DNA of 20,377 nucleotides from Bacteroidales bacterium UBA1184 (lineage in GTDB: Bacteria > Bacteroidota > Bacteroidia > Bacteroidales > ML635J-15): contig DBYO01000013.1 of assembly GCA_002310235.1 (NCBI GenBank), forward strand, positions 80,786 through 101,162, read 5' to 3'. Numbering within the stretch: position 1 is the first letter of the stretch; every line of letters begins with the position of its first letter. The position numbers and the translations under genes were made by a program. Shown here one piece after another: positions 1-11,200 of this stretch. The notes below the pieces were generated by a model, which saw only the letters and a list, made by a program, of their open reading frames with translations, did not search any database and was not told where the DNA came from.

Positions 1-974
1 TGGTCGGTAATCTGCTGCATCCATGGTTTGCTGTATGCAATACCGCCGGTGAGAATGATGGCATCAACCTTGCCCTTAACAACTGCTGCAAGACGGCTGA
101 TTTCCAATGCAACCTGATAGCAGAATGCATCAACCAAGAGTTTGCTCTTCGGGTCGCCGTTGAGTGCGTCAACTTCTACCTTGTATGCATCGTTAGTGCC
201 CAAGTAAGCAACGAAACCGCCTTCGGCAGTTACCATCTTCTTAACCTTTGCCATGTCGTACTTGCCGCTGAAGCAAACTTCGATGAGCTTGCTGGCGTTG
301 ATGGAGCCAGAGCGGGTAGGTGAGAATGGACCGAGGCCGCAGAGTGCGCGGTTAACTTCAACGCAACGTCCGTGCTGGTGAACACCAACCGAAACTCCAC
401 CGCCCATGTGTGCGATGATGAGGTTAAGGTCTTCGTAGGTCTTGCCGATTTCACGAGCGTATAGTTTTGCTGTCATCTTCTGGTTGAGGCAGTGCCAGAT
501 AACGCCTTCGCGACTTGGGTCGAGGTCAAATTCTGGATGACCGGTAATTTTGGCGTATTCAGGACGTTCGTCAACGATACCTGGGTCGGCAATATATGCG
601 CATTCGAGACCTATTTCCTTAGCAATACTATCGGAAATGAGAGCTCCGAGGTTGCAAGCATGCTTTCCCTGAATACCAGCGCGGCATTCTTCGAGCATAA
701 GTTCGTTTACACGGTAAGTTCCCGATTCGCAGGGACGAGTAAGACCACCACGACCTACAACTATTGCTATTTCGTCGGTGCTTACGCCATGCTTTTTAAC
801 CATGTCGAGGATGGCATTCTTGCGGTATTCGAACTGGTCGGCAACCTCCTTGTACTGCTGTATTTCCTCAATAGGGTGCTTGATGTTTTCGGTGAAGATT
901 TCGTTTTCGCCTTCAAATATCGAAGCTTTTGTTGAAGTAGCTCCAGGGTTGATTATTAAGCTTTTGTTCTTCAT
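1..974 (-). CDS. buk: Butyrate kinase (partial, C-terminus beyond window)
   Basis: Butyrate kinase moves the phosphate of butyryl-phosphate to ADP, giving butyrate and ATP in the cytoplasm, the last step of the Ptb/Buk butyrate pathway. About 324 residues are visible from the ATG at 974; the family is usually about 355-360 residues, so only the C-terminal tail is missing. The ASKHA acetokinase-type fold is shown by the N-terminal phosphate-binding motif LIINPGATSTKAS (residues 6-18), the central HMGGGVSVGVHQHGR segment, GPFSPTRSGSIN, the CFSGKYD segment and a late ILTGGIAYS motif. Motifs match butyrate kinase better than acetate kinase, and the adjacent ptb gene supports this. Only 25 bp separate it from ptb upstream, so the two are almost certainly cotranscribed. 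A branched-chain fatty acid kinase of the same family is a possible alternative. Confidence 0.96.
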   Translation of the reverse strand, partial: MKNKSLIINPGATSTKASIFEGENEIFTENIKHPIEEIQQYKEVADQFEYRKNAILDMVKKHGVSTDEIAIVVGRGGLTRPCESGTYRVNELMLEECRAGIQGKHACNLGALISDSIAKEIGLECAYIADPGIVDERPEYAKITGHPEFDLDPSREGVIWHCLNQKMTAKLYAREIGKTYEDLNLIIAHMGGGVSVGVHQHGRCVEVNRALCGLGPFSPTRSGSINASKLIEVCFSGKYDMAKVKKMVTAEGGFVAYLGTNDAYKVEVDALNGDPKSKLLVDAFCYQVALEISRLAAVVKGKVDAIILTGGIAYSKPWMQQITD

Positions 975-999
975 ATATTATTTAATGTTAATGATTTAC

Positions 1000-1908
1000 T
1001 TATTTTGCTGCTAGGGCTGCAAGAGCGATTGAGTACATCTTCGACTTTGCAGAGTCACCACGTGAGGTGAGAACGCAAGGAACCTTTGCACCCATAACCA
1101 TTGCGCCGAGGTTTCCTCCTCCGAACTTGGTTATGCTCTTGTAGAATACGTTTCCTGATTCGATGTTGGGGAATACGATACAATCAGCATCGCCTGCAAC
1201 TGCGCTGGTGAGCTTCTTGGTCTGTGCGCATTCCTTGTTGATAGAAACGTCGAGAGCCAAAGGTCCGTCAACCAATGCGCCCTTTATCTGTCCGCGTTCT
1301 GCCATCTTCGAGATGATAGCTGCGTCAACGCAAGCCTGCATACCAGGAAGCATCTGCTCGGTAGCAGCAAGCATTGCAACCTTTGGAGTTTCAATCTGCA
1401 ACGACTTTGCAACTTTGATTACATAGTTGCAGATAGCAATTTTCTGGTTCAGGTCTGGAGCGGGGATGATTGCAACATCACCAGCAACCAGCAACTTGTG
1501 GTATGATGGGATTTCGAAAACTGTAACATGCGAAAGAACAGCCTTTGGTCCGGGCATAAGTCCAGTTTCCTTGTTGAGGATAGCGCGCATGTACTTGTCG
1601 GTGCTGAGGAGACCCTTCATGAGGATGTCGCCTTCGCCTTTGTTTATCAACGAAACAGCAACAGCACCAGCCTTGTTTTCGTCAGCTTCCTGAACGATGC
1701 GGAACTTGCTAACGTCGAAATTGTGACGAGCACAAACTTCCTTTATTGTGGCTTCGTCGCCAACCAGTGTGCCTTCAACTATTCCTTCTTGTATTGCATT
1801 GTAAACTGCTTCGATTGTGTGGTCGTCGTTTGCGTATGCAGCAACCAATCTCTTCTTTTCTCTTGTTTTGAGGACGGTTAGAACGTCATCTAATTTTTTA
1901 ATATCCAT
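1000..1908 (-). CDS. ptb: Phosphate butyryltransferase
   Basis: This cytoplasmic enzyme exchanges CoA of butyryl-CoA for phosphate, making butyryl-phosphate for the kinase encoded next to it. The 302-residue length is normal for Ptb and shorter than most Pta proteins. Recognisable segments are ILMKGLLSTDKYMRAIL, LSHVTVFEIPSYHKLL, IETPKVAMLAATE, DGPLALDVSIN, NIESGNVFYK and the C-terminal PCVLTSRGDSAKSKMYSIA, all typical of the PTA/PTB family in its butyryl form. The ATG at 1908 gives the family's usual N-terminus. It is the first gene of a ptb-buk operon reading away from the secreted-protein island; a possible -7 element lies about 90 bp upstream on the minus strand. Substrate range (butyryl versus isobutyryl or propionyl) cannot be read from the sequence. 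Confidence 0.96.
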   Translation of the reverse strand: MDIKKLDDVLTVLKTREKKRLVAAYANDDHTIEAVYNAIQEGIVEGTLVGDEATIKEVCARHNFDVSKFRIVQEADENKAGAVAVSLINKGEGDILMKGLLSTDKYMRAILNKETGLMPGPKAVLSHVTVFEIPSYHKLLVAGDVAIIPAPDLNQKIAICNYVIKVAKSLQIETPKVAMLAATEQMLPGMQACVDAAIISKMAERGQIKGALVDGPLALDVSINKECAQTKKLTSAVAGDADCIVFPNIESGNVFYKSITKFGGGNLGAMVMGAKVPCVLTSRGDSAKSKMYSIALAALAAK

Positions 1909-2277
1909 AAATCTAAATTTATAAATCCGTTATTTTTTAAGTGCCACTAAATTAATATTTATTTTATAAAAGTAAGTCGCAGGAATAATTTTTTTTTCAA
2001 AAGTATAAGTCTGTTTCTTGTTGATAAAAACATAACGCAAACAACATTAGTGAGTTCGGATTTATGCTACCGTTATAAAAGTGTTTAATAACATTGTTTT
2101 GTGAGTTCCTTATGTACGCAATTTGTTGTGTCGATGATGTTTTTTTTGTTTAATAGGAGAAAAAAACACAATTGAACATTTCAATGATAGTTAAATATAA
2201 TAATTTATGACCTTGATTTTTTTTTTTGTTGTTGGTTGTAAAATTTTTTTTAAATTGCAAGGTTAAAAATTTGGGTT
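1909..2277. other. AT-rich divergent intergenic region
   Basis: These 369 bp separate the leftward ptb-buk operon from the rightward secreted-protein genes and must carry both promoters. They are very AT-rich, with long T runs near 1989-1997, 2140-2150, 2217-2227 and 2243-2250. I see no ORF, tRNA or strong hairpin. A Bacteroidota-type -7 box for ptb is possible at 1998-2005. Toward 2278 there are only weak matches (TAAATTGC around 2250), so I do not call a promoter for that gene. Confidence 0.7.
1998..2005 (-). promoter_or_regulatory. Possible -7 box of the ptb-buk promoter
   Basis: On the minus strand these bases read TACTTTTG, matching the Bacteroidota -7 consensus TAnnTTTG. No clear TTTG occurs at the expected -33 distance, and the 5' leader would be about 85 nt. 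This is a weak candidate. Confidence 0.25.
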
Positions 2278-5208
2278 ATGAAACGGAGGCATTTTTTTGA
2301 TTCGTTTATGTTGTGCATATGCCTGTCTTTTTGCTTGTTAGTGTGCAAATTTGACTTGTATGCTATTGAAAATGATAATGTTAAGTCGGGTGCTAATAAT
2401 GGCTTTGAACAGAATCTAGGACAGGTTCTGGATGTTAATCGTAATCGGTGCGACAATGTGTTTTTCAAAGCAGATGTAGATGGTGCGACTGCGTTTTTTA
2501 CAAACGAGGGCGTGATATTTGTTTTCACAAGTGTGGAGCAGTCGGAATACATGCAGATAAAAATGGGTATCAAGGAGAATCCGTACACTCCGGAAGAATG
2601 GAAGGAATTTAGAAGAAAGGTTGAGACCGGCGATTATCATGGGGACGATATTGCACCAAAGGTTCAGTCTGTGGTTTTGCGAATACAATTCCCGGGTGCA
2701 AACTTGACAAAAGCGCTTGGCGAGGAAAAGAAGCTGGAAACGCGCAATTATTTTACTCCTGAGTTCCCAGACGGTTTGTATGGTGTGCCAACGTTTCAGA
2801 AAATCCGTTACAGCGAAGTTTATCCCAATGTCGATTTGCGGTTTTATATAGAGAATGGCCTGCTGAAATATGATTTTGAGTTGTCTCCAAATGCAAGCTT
2901 GTCTGATATTAAGTTGTTGTTTTCTGGTCAGAAAAGTGTTTCCATTGACGAAAATGGCAATGTGGTTGTCGGGGCTGAAAGTGTAAAGTTGTATGACCAT
3001 GCTCCGAAATGCTATCAGGAAGGAAAATTGTTGGATTCGAGGTTCTATTTGGATAAGGATACAGTAAAATTTGAGGTTGACGGATATGACAGGTCGAAAG
3101 GATTAATAATTGACCCGGAGTTAACCTGGTCAACCTATTTTTATGATGGAAGTAGTACTGGTATCACTTTGGGTTCATGGGTGACAAGGCCTGTATGGGA
3201 TTCGCAAGGAAACATGTTTATATCGGCATCGACTTATAGTAATGCATACCCTTTGGTGAATCCTGGATCTCCTGCATATTATCAATCAACACCAGTGAAT
3301 AGTATGATTGTAATTACTAAATTCAACACTAATAAGGAAATTGTATGGTCAACATATTATTGCGGTACACAGTGGGATATTTTGCGAGATGGAAATCAAA
3401 CCGCTGTTATTGACAAAAATGATAATTTGTACATAGCTGGTGAAATGAGTTTCCCGTATGGAATTTCAACTCCTAATTACTTCCCGTTGTATAATCCAGG
3501 TGGTGGGGCGTATTATGAGCAAACATATAATAATAGTAGAAATGTTATTCTAGAGTTTAAAACTTCTACTTGCGAACGCTTGTGGGCAACAGTATTCAGT
3601 TCTGTAAATTCGACAAGTTCTGGGCTCGAGATCAGAGGTTTGGCTATTGATGGAAACAATAATTTGGTTGTTACAGGAACAACATATACTCCTGATAATT
3701 CATGGGCATCAATTCCTTTGGCAAACCCAGGCGGTTCCCATTACTATAAAAGCAATCCTACTGAGGAAGAAACGGCTTTCCTTGCAAGATTCAATGGTAC
3801 AAACCATGCGTTGAACTGGTCGACATACATAAGTCAAGGAAGTAGTAGCGCTTACGTTTCGAGTACTGCAAGAATTGCTATTGATGATAAAAATAACATA
3901 TATGTTACAAGTGGATATTCATCGAGTTCTGCACCTTTTACCTCGATAAATCCGGGTGGTTCTGCCTTCGTTAGCAACACCCTGGCTTCTAATCGGCAAG
4001 TGGCAATATATAAGTTTTCTTCTAATGGCGGAATGACATGGGCTACGCTATTTGGGGGAACATTATCTAATACAGGCTCTAATATTCCATGGGTTGATTG
4101 TTATGATGCTGCGGTTGACGGTGCTGAAAACTTAATCATTGTTGGTCGTACGCCAACGACGAATTTCCCAATAGTTAATCCAGGCGGTGGCGCTTTTGTC
4201 CAGTCCTCTTTGTCTTCTTCAGGGAAGCATGATGGTTTCATTTCGAAGTTTAATTCATCGTGTCAACTTATATGGTCAACGTATATCGGAGGTGCTACTA
4301 CTACATACGATGGTAATCCGTTACTTTCTTTAGCTGTTGATAAGGCAAATAATTTGTATGTGAGTGGTCTTGCTCGTACATCCTCTTATCCTCTACATCA
4401 GATGCCAGGAAGCTATTACCAGTCTACATATACGGGTTCTCAGTCGGTAACGATGTCGCAGTTTGATGCTAATGGTGTAATGAACTGGTCAACCTATTTT
4501 GGAAATAATACGTATGTTGGAAATGGCGGTTTCAATTGCAGAGAGTTGTGTGGCGATAAACTCGTTAGGCTTGGTTATGTTAGTGGTTCTAGTGGTTCTG
4601 TGCCTACGATAAATACCAATGGATATGTTTATTATAATGCAGAAATGGAAGGCAGCAGTTCTGCTGATTTTATAGCTGAGTTTACGATGACAGGCGTGCT
4701 ACCCGATTTGGATTTGAGTGGAATCGATGATGAATATTGCTTGAATTCGTCGCCAGTAACATTGCCTACTACAATAAATGGTATAGATGGCACGTGGAGC
4801 CCTGCTACAATATCGACAAGCGCGATAATTACGGATGCTCCATATGTATTTACCCCTACAAACACCTGTTATTCGCCGGAAACATTGCCTGTTGATGTCA
4901 TCAATTGCTGCACGGAACTTACACAGCCTCAGCTTACAATTGATGCTCAAAACGACCGTTCTGTAAGAGTATCGTGGACTTCTGTCCCCAATGCAAGTTC
5001 ATATACCATATTTTATGGTGTGAACGATCCGAACGGCAGCACCGAAGTGTGGTCGCTGCCTGGAATCACAGGAACTACATGTACAATAGACGAACTGACA
5101 AATGGAGACTCCTACAATTTCGCGGTGATGCCAGTTGGAACAGGAGAGTATTGCCCGAGTAATCCAATGTCGCAAACGATGGTTGGAACACCTAATTGTA
5201 ACGAATAA
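2278..5208 (+). CDS. Secreted DUF7948 / SBBP beta-propeller protein with C-terminal FN3 domain
   Basis: Predicted exported protein of 976 residues, function unknown. Residues 1-29 form a signal peptide (basic MKRRH, then a Cys-rich hydrophobic core, cleavage probably after LYA). Residues about 38-280 match the DUF7948 domain that precedes SBBP repeats, starting with FEQNLGQV. Seven W(S/A)T(Y/x) blade motifs follow at residues about 284, 357, 436, 514, 588, 666 and 737, spaced 71-79 residues, with recurring NNLYV and NPGG(G/S)A motifs, consistent with a seven-bladed propeller. A short GTWSPATIST module (about 825-885) and one FN3 domain (about 885-975) end the protein. There is no T9SS C-terminal domain, unusual for this architecture. 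An atypical lipobox-like LLVC at residues 20-23 leaves a lipoprotein possible. The stop overlaps the next start by one base (TAATG), implying translational coupling. Confidence 0.9.
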   Translation: MKRRHFFDSFMLCICLSFCLLVCKFDLYAIENDNVKSGANNGFEQNLGQVLDVNRNRCDNVFFKADVDGATAFFTNEGVIFVFTSVEQSEYMQIKMGIKENPYTPEEWKEFRRKVETGDYHGDDIAPKVQSVVLRIQFPGANLTKALGEEKKLETRNYFTPEFPDGLYGVPTFQKIRYSEVYPNVDLRFYIENGLLKYDFELSPNASLSDIKLLFSGQKSVSIDENGNVVVGAESVKLYDHAPKCYQEGKLLDSRFYLDKDTVKFEVDGYDRSKGLIIDPELTWSTYFYDGSSTGITLGSWVTRPVWDSQGNMFISASTYSNAYPLVNPGSPAYYQSTPVNSMIVITKFNTNKEIVWSTYYCGTQWDILRDGNQTAVIDKNDNLYIAGEMSFPYGISTPNYFPLYNPGGGAYYEQTYNNSRNVILEFKTSTCERLWATVFSSVNSTSSGLEIRGLAIDGNNNLVVTGTTYTPDNSWASIPLANPGGSHYYKSNPTEEETAFLARFNGTNHALNWSTYISQGSSSAYVSSTARIAIDDKNNIYVTSGYSSSSAPFTSINPGGSAFVSNTLASNRQVAIYKFSSNGGMTWATLFGGTLSNTGSNIPWVDCYDAAVDGAENLIIVGRTPTTNFPIVNPGGGAFVQSSLSSSGKHDGFISKFNSSCQLIWSTYIGGATTTYDGNPLLSLAVDKANNLYVSGLARTSSYPLHQMPGSYYQSTYTGSQSVTMSQFDANGVMNWSTYFGNNTYVGNGGFNCRELCGDKLVRLGYVSGSSGSVPTINTNGYVYYNAEMEGSSSADFIAEFTMTGVLPDLDLSGIDDEYCLNSSPVTLPTTINGIDGTWSPATISTSAIITDAPYVFTPTNTCYSPETLPVDVINCCTELTQPQLTIDAQNDRSVRVSWTSVPNASSYTIFYGVNDPNGSTEVWSLPGITGTTCTIDELTNGDSYNFAVMPVGTGEYCPSNPMSQTMVGTPNCNE

Positions 5209-8200
5209 TGGAAAATGAAAGGAGAAATACAATGAAAAACATGATATATATAAATAGCAATAGTTCGAAGATTCGAAGAATCGAAGATTTGAAAGATTTG
5301 ATAATTAGATTATTTGAAGATTTGAATGGTTCAAAGGATTCAATGATTCAAAGGATTATCCATTGTCCATTATCCATTGTCCATTATTCATTGTTAATCC
5401 TTCTTTTCTTGCTACCACTGGGAAAGGTGTGGGGACAGACAACTGTGCAAATTGGAACTGGAACATTGCATAATGATTATAATATTCCTTGGAATGCATA
5501 TTATTATAATTCTTATACCCAACAATTGTTTACATCTGGAGAATTGTCTGATGTGGGAATAACGAGTGGTTGTGAAATACAGTCAATTTCTTTTAATTAT
5601 TTCTGGTCAACAAGTACAATCCGTCCTTGTAAATTGTATATCGGAGAAACAAATGTAAATACACTTGAATCATCTTTTGTTAACCTTAATGATTTGACTT
5701 TAGTGTACGATAATAATGCTGCTACTTTTAGTTCAGATTGGAATCCTACAATTTCATTCTCTTCTAGTTACATATATCATGGTGGTAATTTGGTTATAGC
5801 CGTATTGATGAATAACCAATACAATAATAATTCAGGTACAAATTTTACGCAATATAACTACAATTATAGATTTAATGAGCATGCTGCTACAAAGATGGGT
5901 AGAGTTTATTACAATGATAATTATAATATAACTTTTACTTCGGGTATGCCTTATGTAAATGGAAGTGCAGTTCCTGGAACTTCTTGGAGTTATAGAAATA
6001 ATATTAAATTGACATACAAACCTGCTTGTACTACCCTTGATGCTCCTATACTAACAGCAACACCAGTTGTTGGCGGAGTAAATCTTTCGTGGAGTGCTGT
6101 GTCTAATGCAACGTCATATACAGTAGAGTGGGGAACGACATCTGCTTGTTCCAACGGCAGTCAAAACGTAACGGGAACGTCAACTGCCATTAGTTTTACT
6201 TCTGGTACTCGTTATTTCAGGGTAAAGGCGAATGGCAATGGTTCTACATATTGTGACAGTGAATATTCCACGGTGCAGTCGGCTACACCACTCAGTAGTG
6301 CACTTTCTCTCTCGGCAGGTACTGTCGCATGTTCTGGTTCGGGAACGACACTTACGGCAACCGCTACTGGATTTTCCTCGCCGCGTTACTCTTGGAGTGC
6401 ATCGCCAAGTGAGGGCTCTGGTCTGCCAAGTAGTCATACAAACCTTACAACTAACACTATAACAGTAACTCCAACAGAAGGTGGAAACTATACATACACT
6501 TGCGAAGTGACTGAAAATGGAGATGGGAATACATACTCGTTGGGTCAGACTGTGTATGTAAATAGTAGTACTGGCGAACTGGCAGCAAGTGGAATGGCAT
6601 GTGCAGTCATCGCAAGAACGAGCAATATGATTACTGTATTCAATTCCGAATCGGCTGGAGGGGATATGTATGAAGGCGCTACTCCTGATTTAAGCCGCGA
6701 CTGGTCGGATGGAGAAAGCAATACCGACTATCTGATGGGAATTGCAACTAATGGAAATACTAATCGTGTTTATAGTTTTACAGCGAGTAGAAGTTTGGGA
6801 TGGTATCTTCCAAGTTTTGACGAATTGCAGGCTGCATATAATGCAGCTAATGATGCAGGAGTAAGTTTCCCTACTGCTGTCGTTAATAGTTCTCCTTATA
6901 TAACGAGTACATACGTTGAACCAGCAGACGGATACAGATTTAAAACAATGAATTTACAAACTGGTGCTGTTACTCAAAGTGCTGGCGGTCCTTATTGTAA
7001 GGCCAAGAAATTCATAGTTTCATCTGCTCAAACAGAATCAATAACAATTTCGGTTCCGCAGACACCAACGGTAACGATTTCTCCAACTGTTGTAACTGGG
7101 TGTGGAAGTTATGAAATAACACCTACTATAAATACACATTGTGGTGAAGCAACTTACGAGTGGAGCCGAAATGGCACTGCATTGGGGATTTATACAGAAA
7201 ACTATACAGCGACAACATCTGGTACATATACAATTACGGTAACCAGCAGCAGTTATAAGCAATACGATAAGATTGTGCAGAATGGAATTGCAGCAATTGT
7301 GGTTGTTGCGCCAACTGCAACTACCGATGGCAAGGCTGTACCACTTGGTACTGATGGCATTGGTTCAAATGCCTCGGCAGGCGACATTGCTTACAATGCT
7401 GCAGCTAATCTACAGAGGGCAATAGTGGTAAACGGTGGAGAAGGATACACTGGCAACCGTAGGGGCTTTGTGATTCCAAGTGGTGGATGTACGGCGACGG
7501 CAAGCGTAGAAGTAACTATTGTCGATATGGTAACACCAACGTTTAATCCTGCAAATTACTGTGTGGGAGCTACTGCAAGTTTCCCTGCTATATCGGTGAC
7601 AAATCCAGTTGACGGTTCTGAACTTACAGGCTCCTGGAGCCCTTCGGAAATAAGCACATCGAGCGTAGGTACTGGTACTTATACATTCAATGTCGATGAC
7701 GGTCAGTGTGCCAACGATGGAACACTCTCTGTGTCTGTGACAAATTGTTGTAATATTTCCATTACCAATATTGAGTATTCCGATCCGACTTGTTATGGCG
7801 TGAATGATGGAACCATGACCGTTACCGTTGATGGTGGTACTGCTCCATATACTTATCATTGGAGTAATGGAGAAACTACAACGACAAACTCAACTACTGC
7901 ACAACTAGCCGATTTGGGTGCAGGAGCATATTCGGTTACGGTGAGCGATAACAATGGTTGCCAGTCGGGTGGAGTGCGCGAGACTACAAACGAGTGCTTC
8001 CGTATTACTGATATTCTATACAATTCGTGCGACTTTACTGCAGAGGGATACAACGAAATGCTAACTCTGCTCATAGGTCCCAACGATCTAGATGCTGACA
8101 ATATGAATATTTACTGGCCAACATCGGGGGTGTCGTTTACTGGTTTCTGCGAAAATCAGACAATAGTGGATGGCATCAATGCTTCTATTACTGGCGGAGG

Positions 8201-11200
8201 CCATGTTATTGCTCCTGTAAATGGCGTTTTGCCTGCAAATTCCGAGGTGTTGATAGTTACTTCGACTCGGTTCGAATATACTCATTTCGATTTTTCGGGA
8301 CTTGATCACGACGTGTATATTCTTTTCCAATGCAACAACTCTATCGAAACAGGTCATTTCGGGAATAGTACAGTATCGACACGAAATTTCAGTATTTCTT
8401 TTTCATCGCCATCGTGCAGCGATGCAGTTTCGTATAGGCCACCTACTGACGAAAATGGCAATGCCGTCCACTACAATGCCGACGGAACTGTCGAATACTA
8501 CAACAACGGCTGCCAGGCACCTGTCTTCTTCGATGAAATAACTTTGACCGCTCCCGAGGCTATAACATTATCGTATCCGTCAATTTCAGGTTACGAAAAT
8601 GTTGAGATTGCACAAGTTTCTCCAACAACTTCGTGTTCTGGAACTGCTACATATAGTGCAAGTGGGTTGCCTGATGGACTTTCGATAAATACATTGACAG
8701 GTGTTATTTCGGGAACGCCTACAGCACAGGTTAGCGGAAATATTTCTGTGACAATTTCATGTGGAGGATGCGACGTAACTAGCAATGTCGCATATAATTT
8801 TGGTGATGAACCAACTCTTGATGGATGCGTAATAGAAGAGGATTTTTCGGAACTTACAGCAGGTGGAAATACAGCTACTAATGGAAACAATGGACCTTCA
8901 GGTACTGAATTGACACAAAATTATATATCCGATTTTCCAACAACAAGTAAGGCATACGCTGCAGGTGGTGCGGTAAAACTTGGTAGTGGTTCTGCTATTG
9001 GTTACATACAGACTTCCGCTCTTGATTTGAGCGTTCCATTTTATGTCGAGTTCGATGTTAAGGGTTGGAGCAGTGTCGAAGGAAATATCATCGTTACCAT
9101 AAGTGGTGGAGAAACACAAACTGTTTCATATACAGCAACATTAAACGATAATTTCGAAACCAAGCACATAGATTTTAATGCTGCTACAACTTCATCAACG
9201 GTTAGGATTGCAACTTCCGCCAAGCGTGCATTTATTGACAATGTCAGGGTTTGCTATCCGAGTTCATGTACGATGACCGCAAACGCACGTCAGACTTCTG
9301 GAACATGCGAAGGAAATATCGGTATTGTTGCCGAAGCAACCAATGGAACTGGCGAATTGTCGTACTCGTGGGACAATGGCGCAGGAACTGCAGCCCAGTA
9401 CAATAATGCCGTTTCGGGTACAACCTACAATGTTATAGTTACCGATGAGGCTGGTTGTACGGCAAATGCGTCTGTAACGCCAGTACAGACTGGTTTGCCA
9501 GTTATAACGCCATCGTTTAGCCCAATTGTCTGCAACGGAGGCACAACTTCGGTTGTTCTCAGTGTAAGCGGCGGTACTGGCGCTCCATATACATATCAGT
9601 GGGAAGGAAATACAAGCACGACAAATACCATATCGGGAGTGACGGCTGGTACCTACAATGTTACTGTTCGAGATGCTAGTTGCTCGGCAACTTCGTCTAT
9701 AATTGTTTCAGAACCGGAGACTATAACTTTTACAGTGTCTTCTACACCACAGGTTTGCAATACATTGGGAACTGCCACGGTTTCAAATGTAAATGGCGGA
9801 AACGGCGGTTATACATACGCTTGGTCGAATTCTGCTTCTGATGCTTCGGTAAATGTACAGTCTGGTAATTATAATGTTACAGTTCGCGATGTGGAAGGAT
9901 GTTCGGCAACGGCAACCGTGTCGGTCGGTAGCACCCCTACAGCAGTTTCTTTCAACGCTGTGGCATCTAATCCAAACTGCAGTGATGGAACAGGAAGCAT
10001 TGCGGTGACAAATATTGTTGGAACAGCCAACTATACAATTGCATGGACTGGCGGTTCGCAGGAGGGCGTTTCCAATGACAATTATACAATAACAGGACTT
10101 GGCACTGGCGATTATATAGTTACAGTCACAGATGTAAATGGTTGCAGTGCAACGAAGTCTGGACTTTCTGTCGAAATTCCTGCCGAAATAACATATTCGG
10201 TTTCGCAGGAAGAACAGGTTTGTTCAACACCAGGAACCATAACATTGGAAAATGTTGCTGGTGGTAATGGCGGTTATTCGTATGTATGGCACAATTCTGC
10301 AGGCGAAGTGGTCGGTACCAATTCGAATGTGCTTTCGGGAGTAAATGCAGGCGTATATAATCTAACTGTATCGGATGCAAATGATTGCGAGGTAACTGAT
10401 GCAATAACACTTGGAAGTTCTAGTGGTTCTGTTTCGTTTACGTCAGTAGCGCACGATCTATTGTGCTATGCCAATGGTTCGGGTAGGATAGAGGTCCAGT
10501 CAATAACTGGTAATTCACCGTATTCGGTGGCTTGGTCGTCAGCTTCGGCTAATGGTTCCCAGGGTAATATTACGGCATCCCAGTTTGAAATTACCAATTT
10601 GCCAGAAGGAAGCTACACAGTTGTCGTTACCGATGCAGACCAGTGTTCGCAGATGGCAACTGCAGTCGTCTCTCAGCCAGATACTCTTGTTGCTACGGCG
10701 TCCTTGCTTGCTGCAATAAAGTGCCATGGCGACACCTTTGGTGTGACGGCTGGCGCATCGGGAGGATATCTTGAGACAGGTAACGAATATTCTTACCACT
10801 GGAGCAATAATGTAAATCAGCAGTCGCAAAGCGACTTGTCTGAATATGGACCATATAGAGTTACTGTTTCGGATAATAATGGTTGTGAAGCAACCGCATC
10901 TGTAAATGCTGTTGAACCTGACGAGTTGCACATTACTGTTGAGGCAGGAACAATTTTGTGCAATGGGCAGACAACAACTGTAACTGTAACTGGTACTGGC
11001 GGAACAGGTTCTTATAATGGAGTAGGAGAATTCCATAATGTTTCTGCCAACGTAAATGCATATACCTATACAATTACCGATGAAAACAACTGTTCAGTAT
11101 CGGATCAGATTCTTGTGACTGAACCAGATGCTATTTCGGTTACTTTAAGCAATATAGTCGCACAAACTTGCCAAACTCTAGGAAGTGTTGATGTTGCTAT

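Noticed and set aside
492..935. A 147-codon plus-strand ORF antisense to butyrate kinase
   Set aside because: It lies wholly inside buk in the opposite strand, has no recognisable domain, and buk is strongly supported; it is a shadow of the coding strand.
5150..5240. Frameshift splitting one large protein into the SBBP and SprB-repeat genes
   Set aside because: The second ORF has its own signal peptide ending VWG/Q, and the first ends cleanly after a complete FN3 domain, so two genes are more likely than a broken one.
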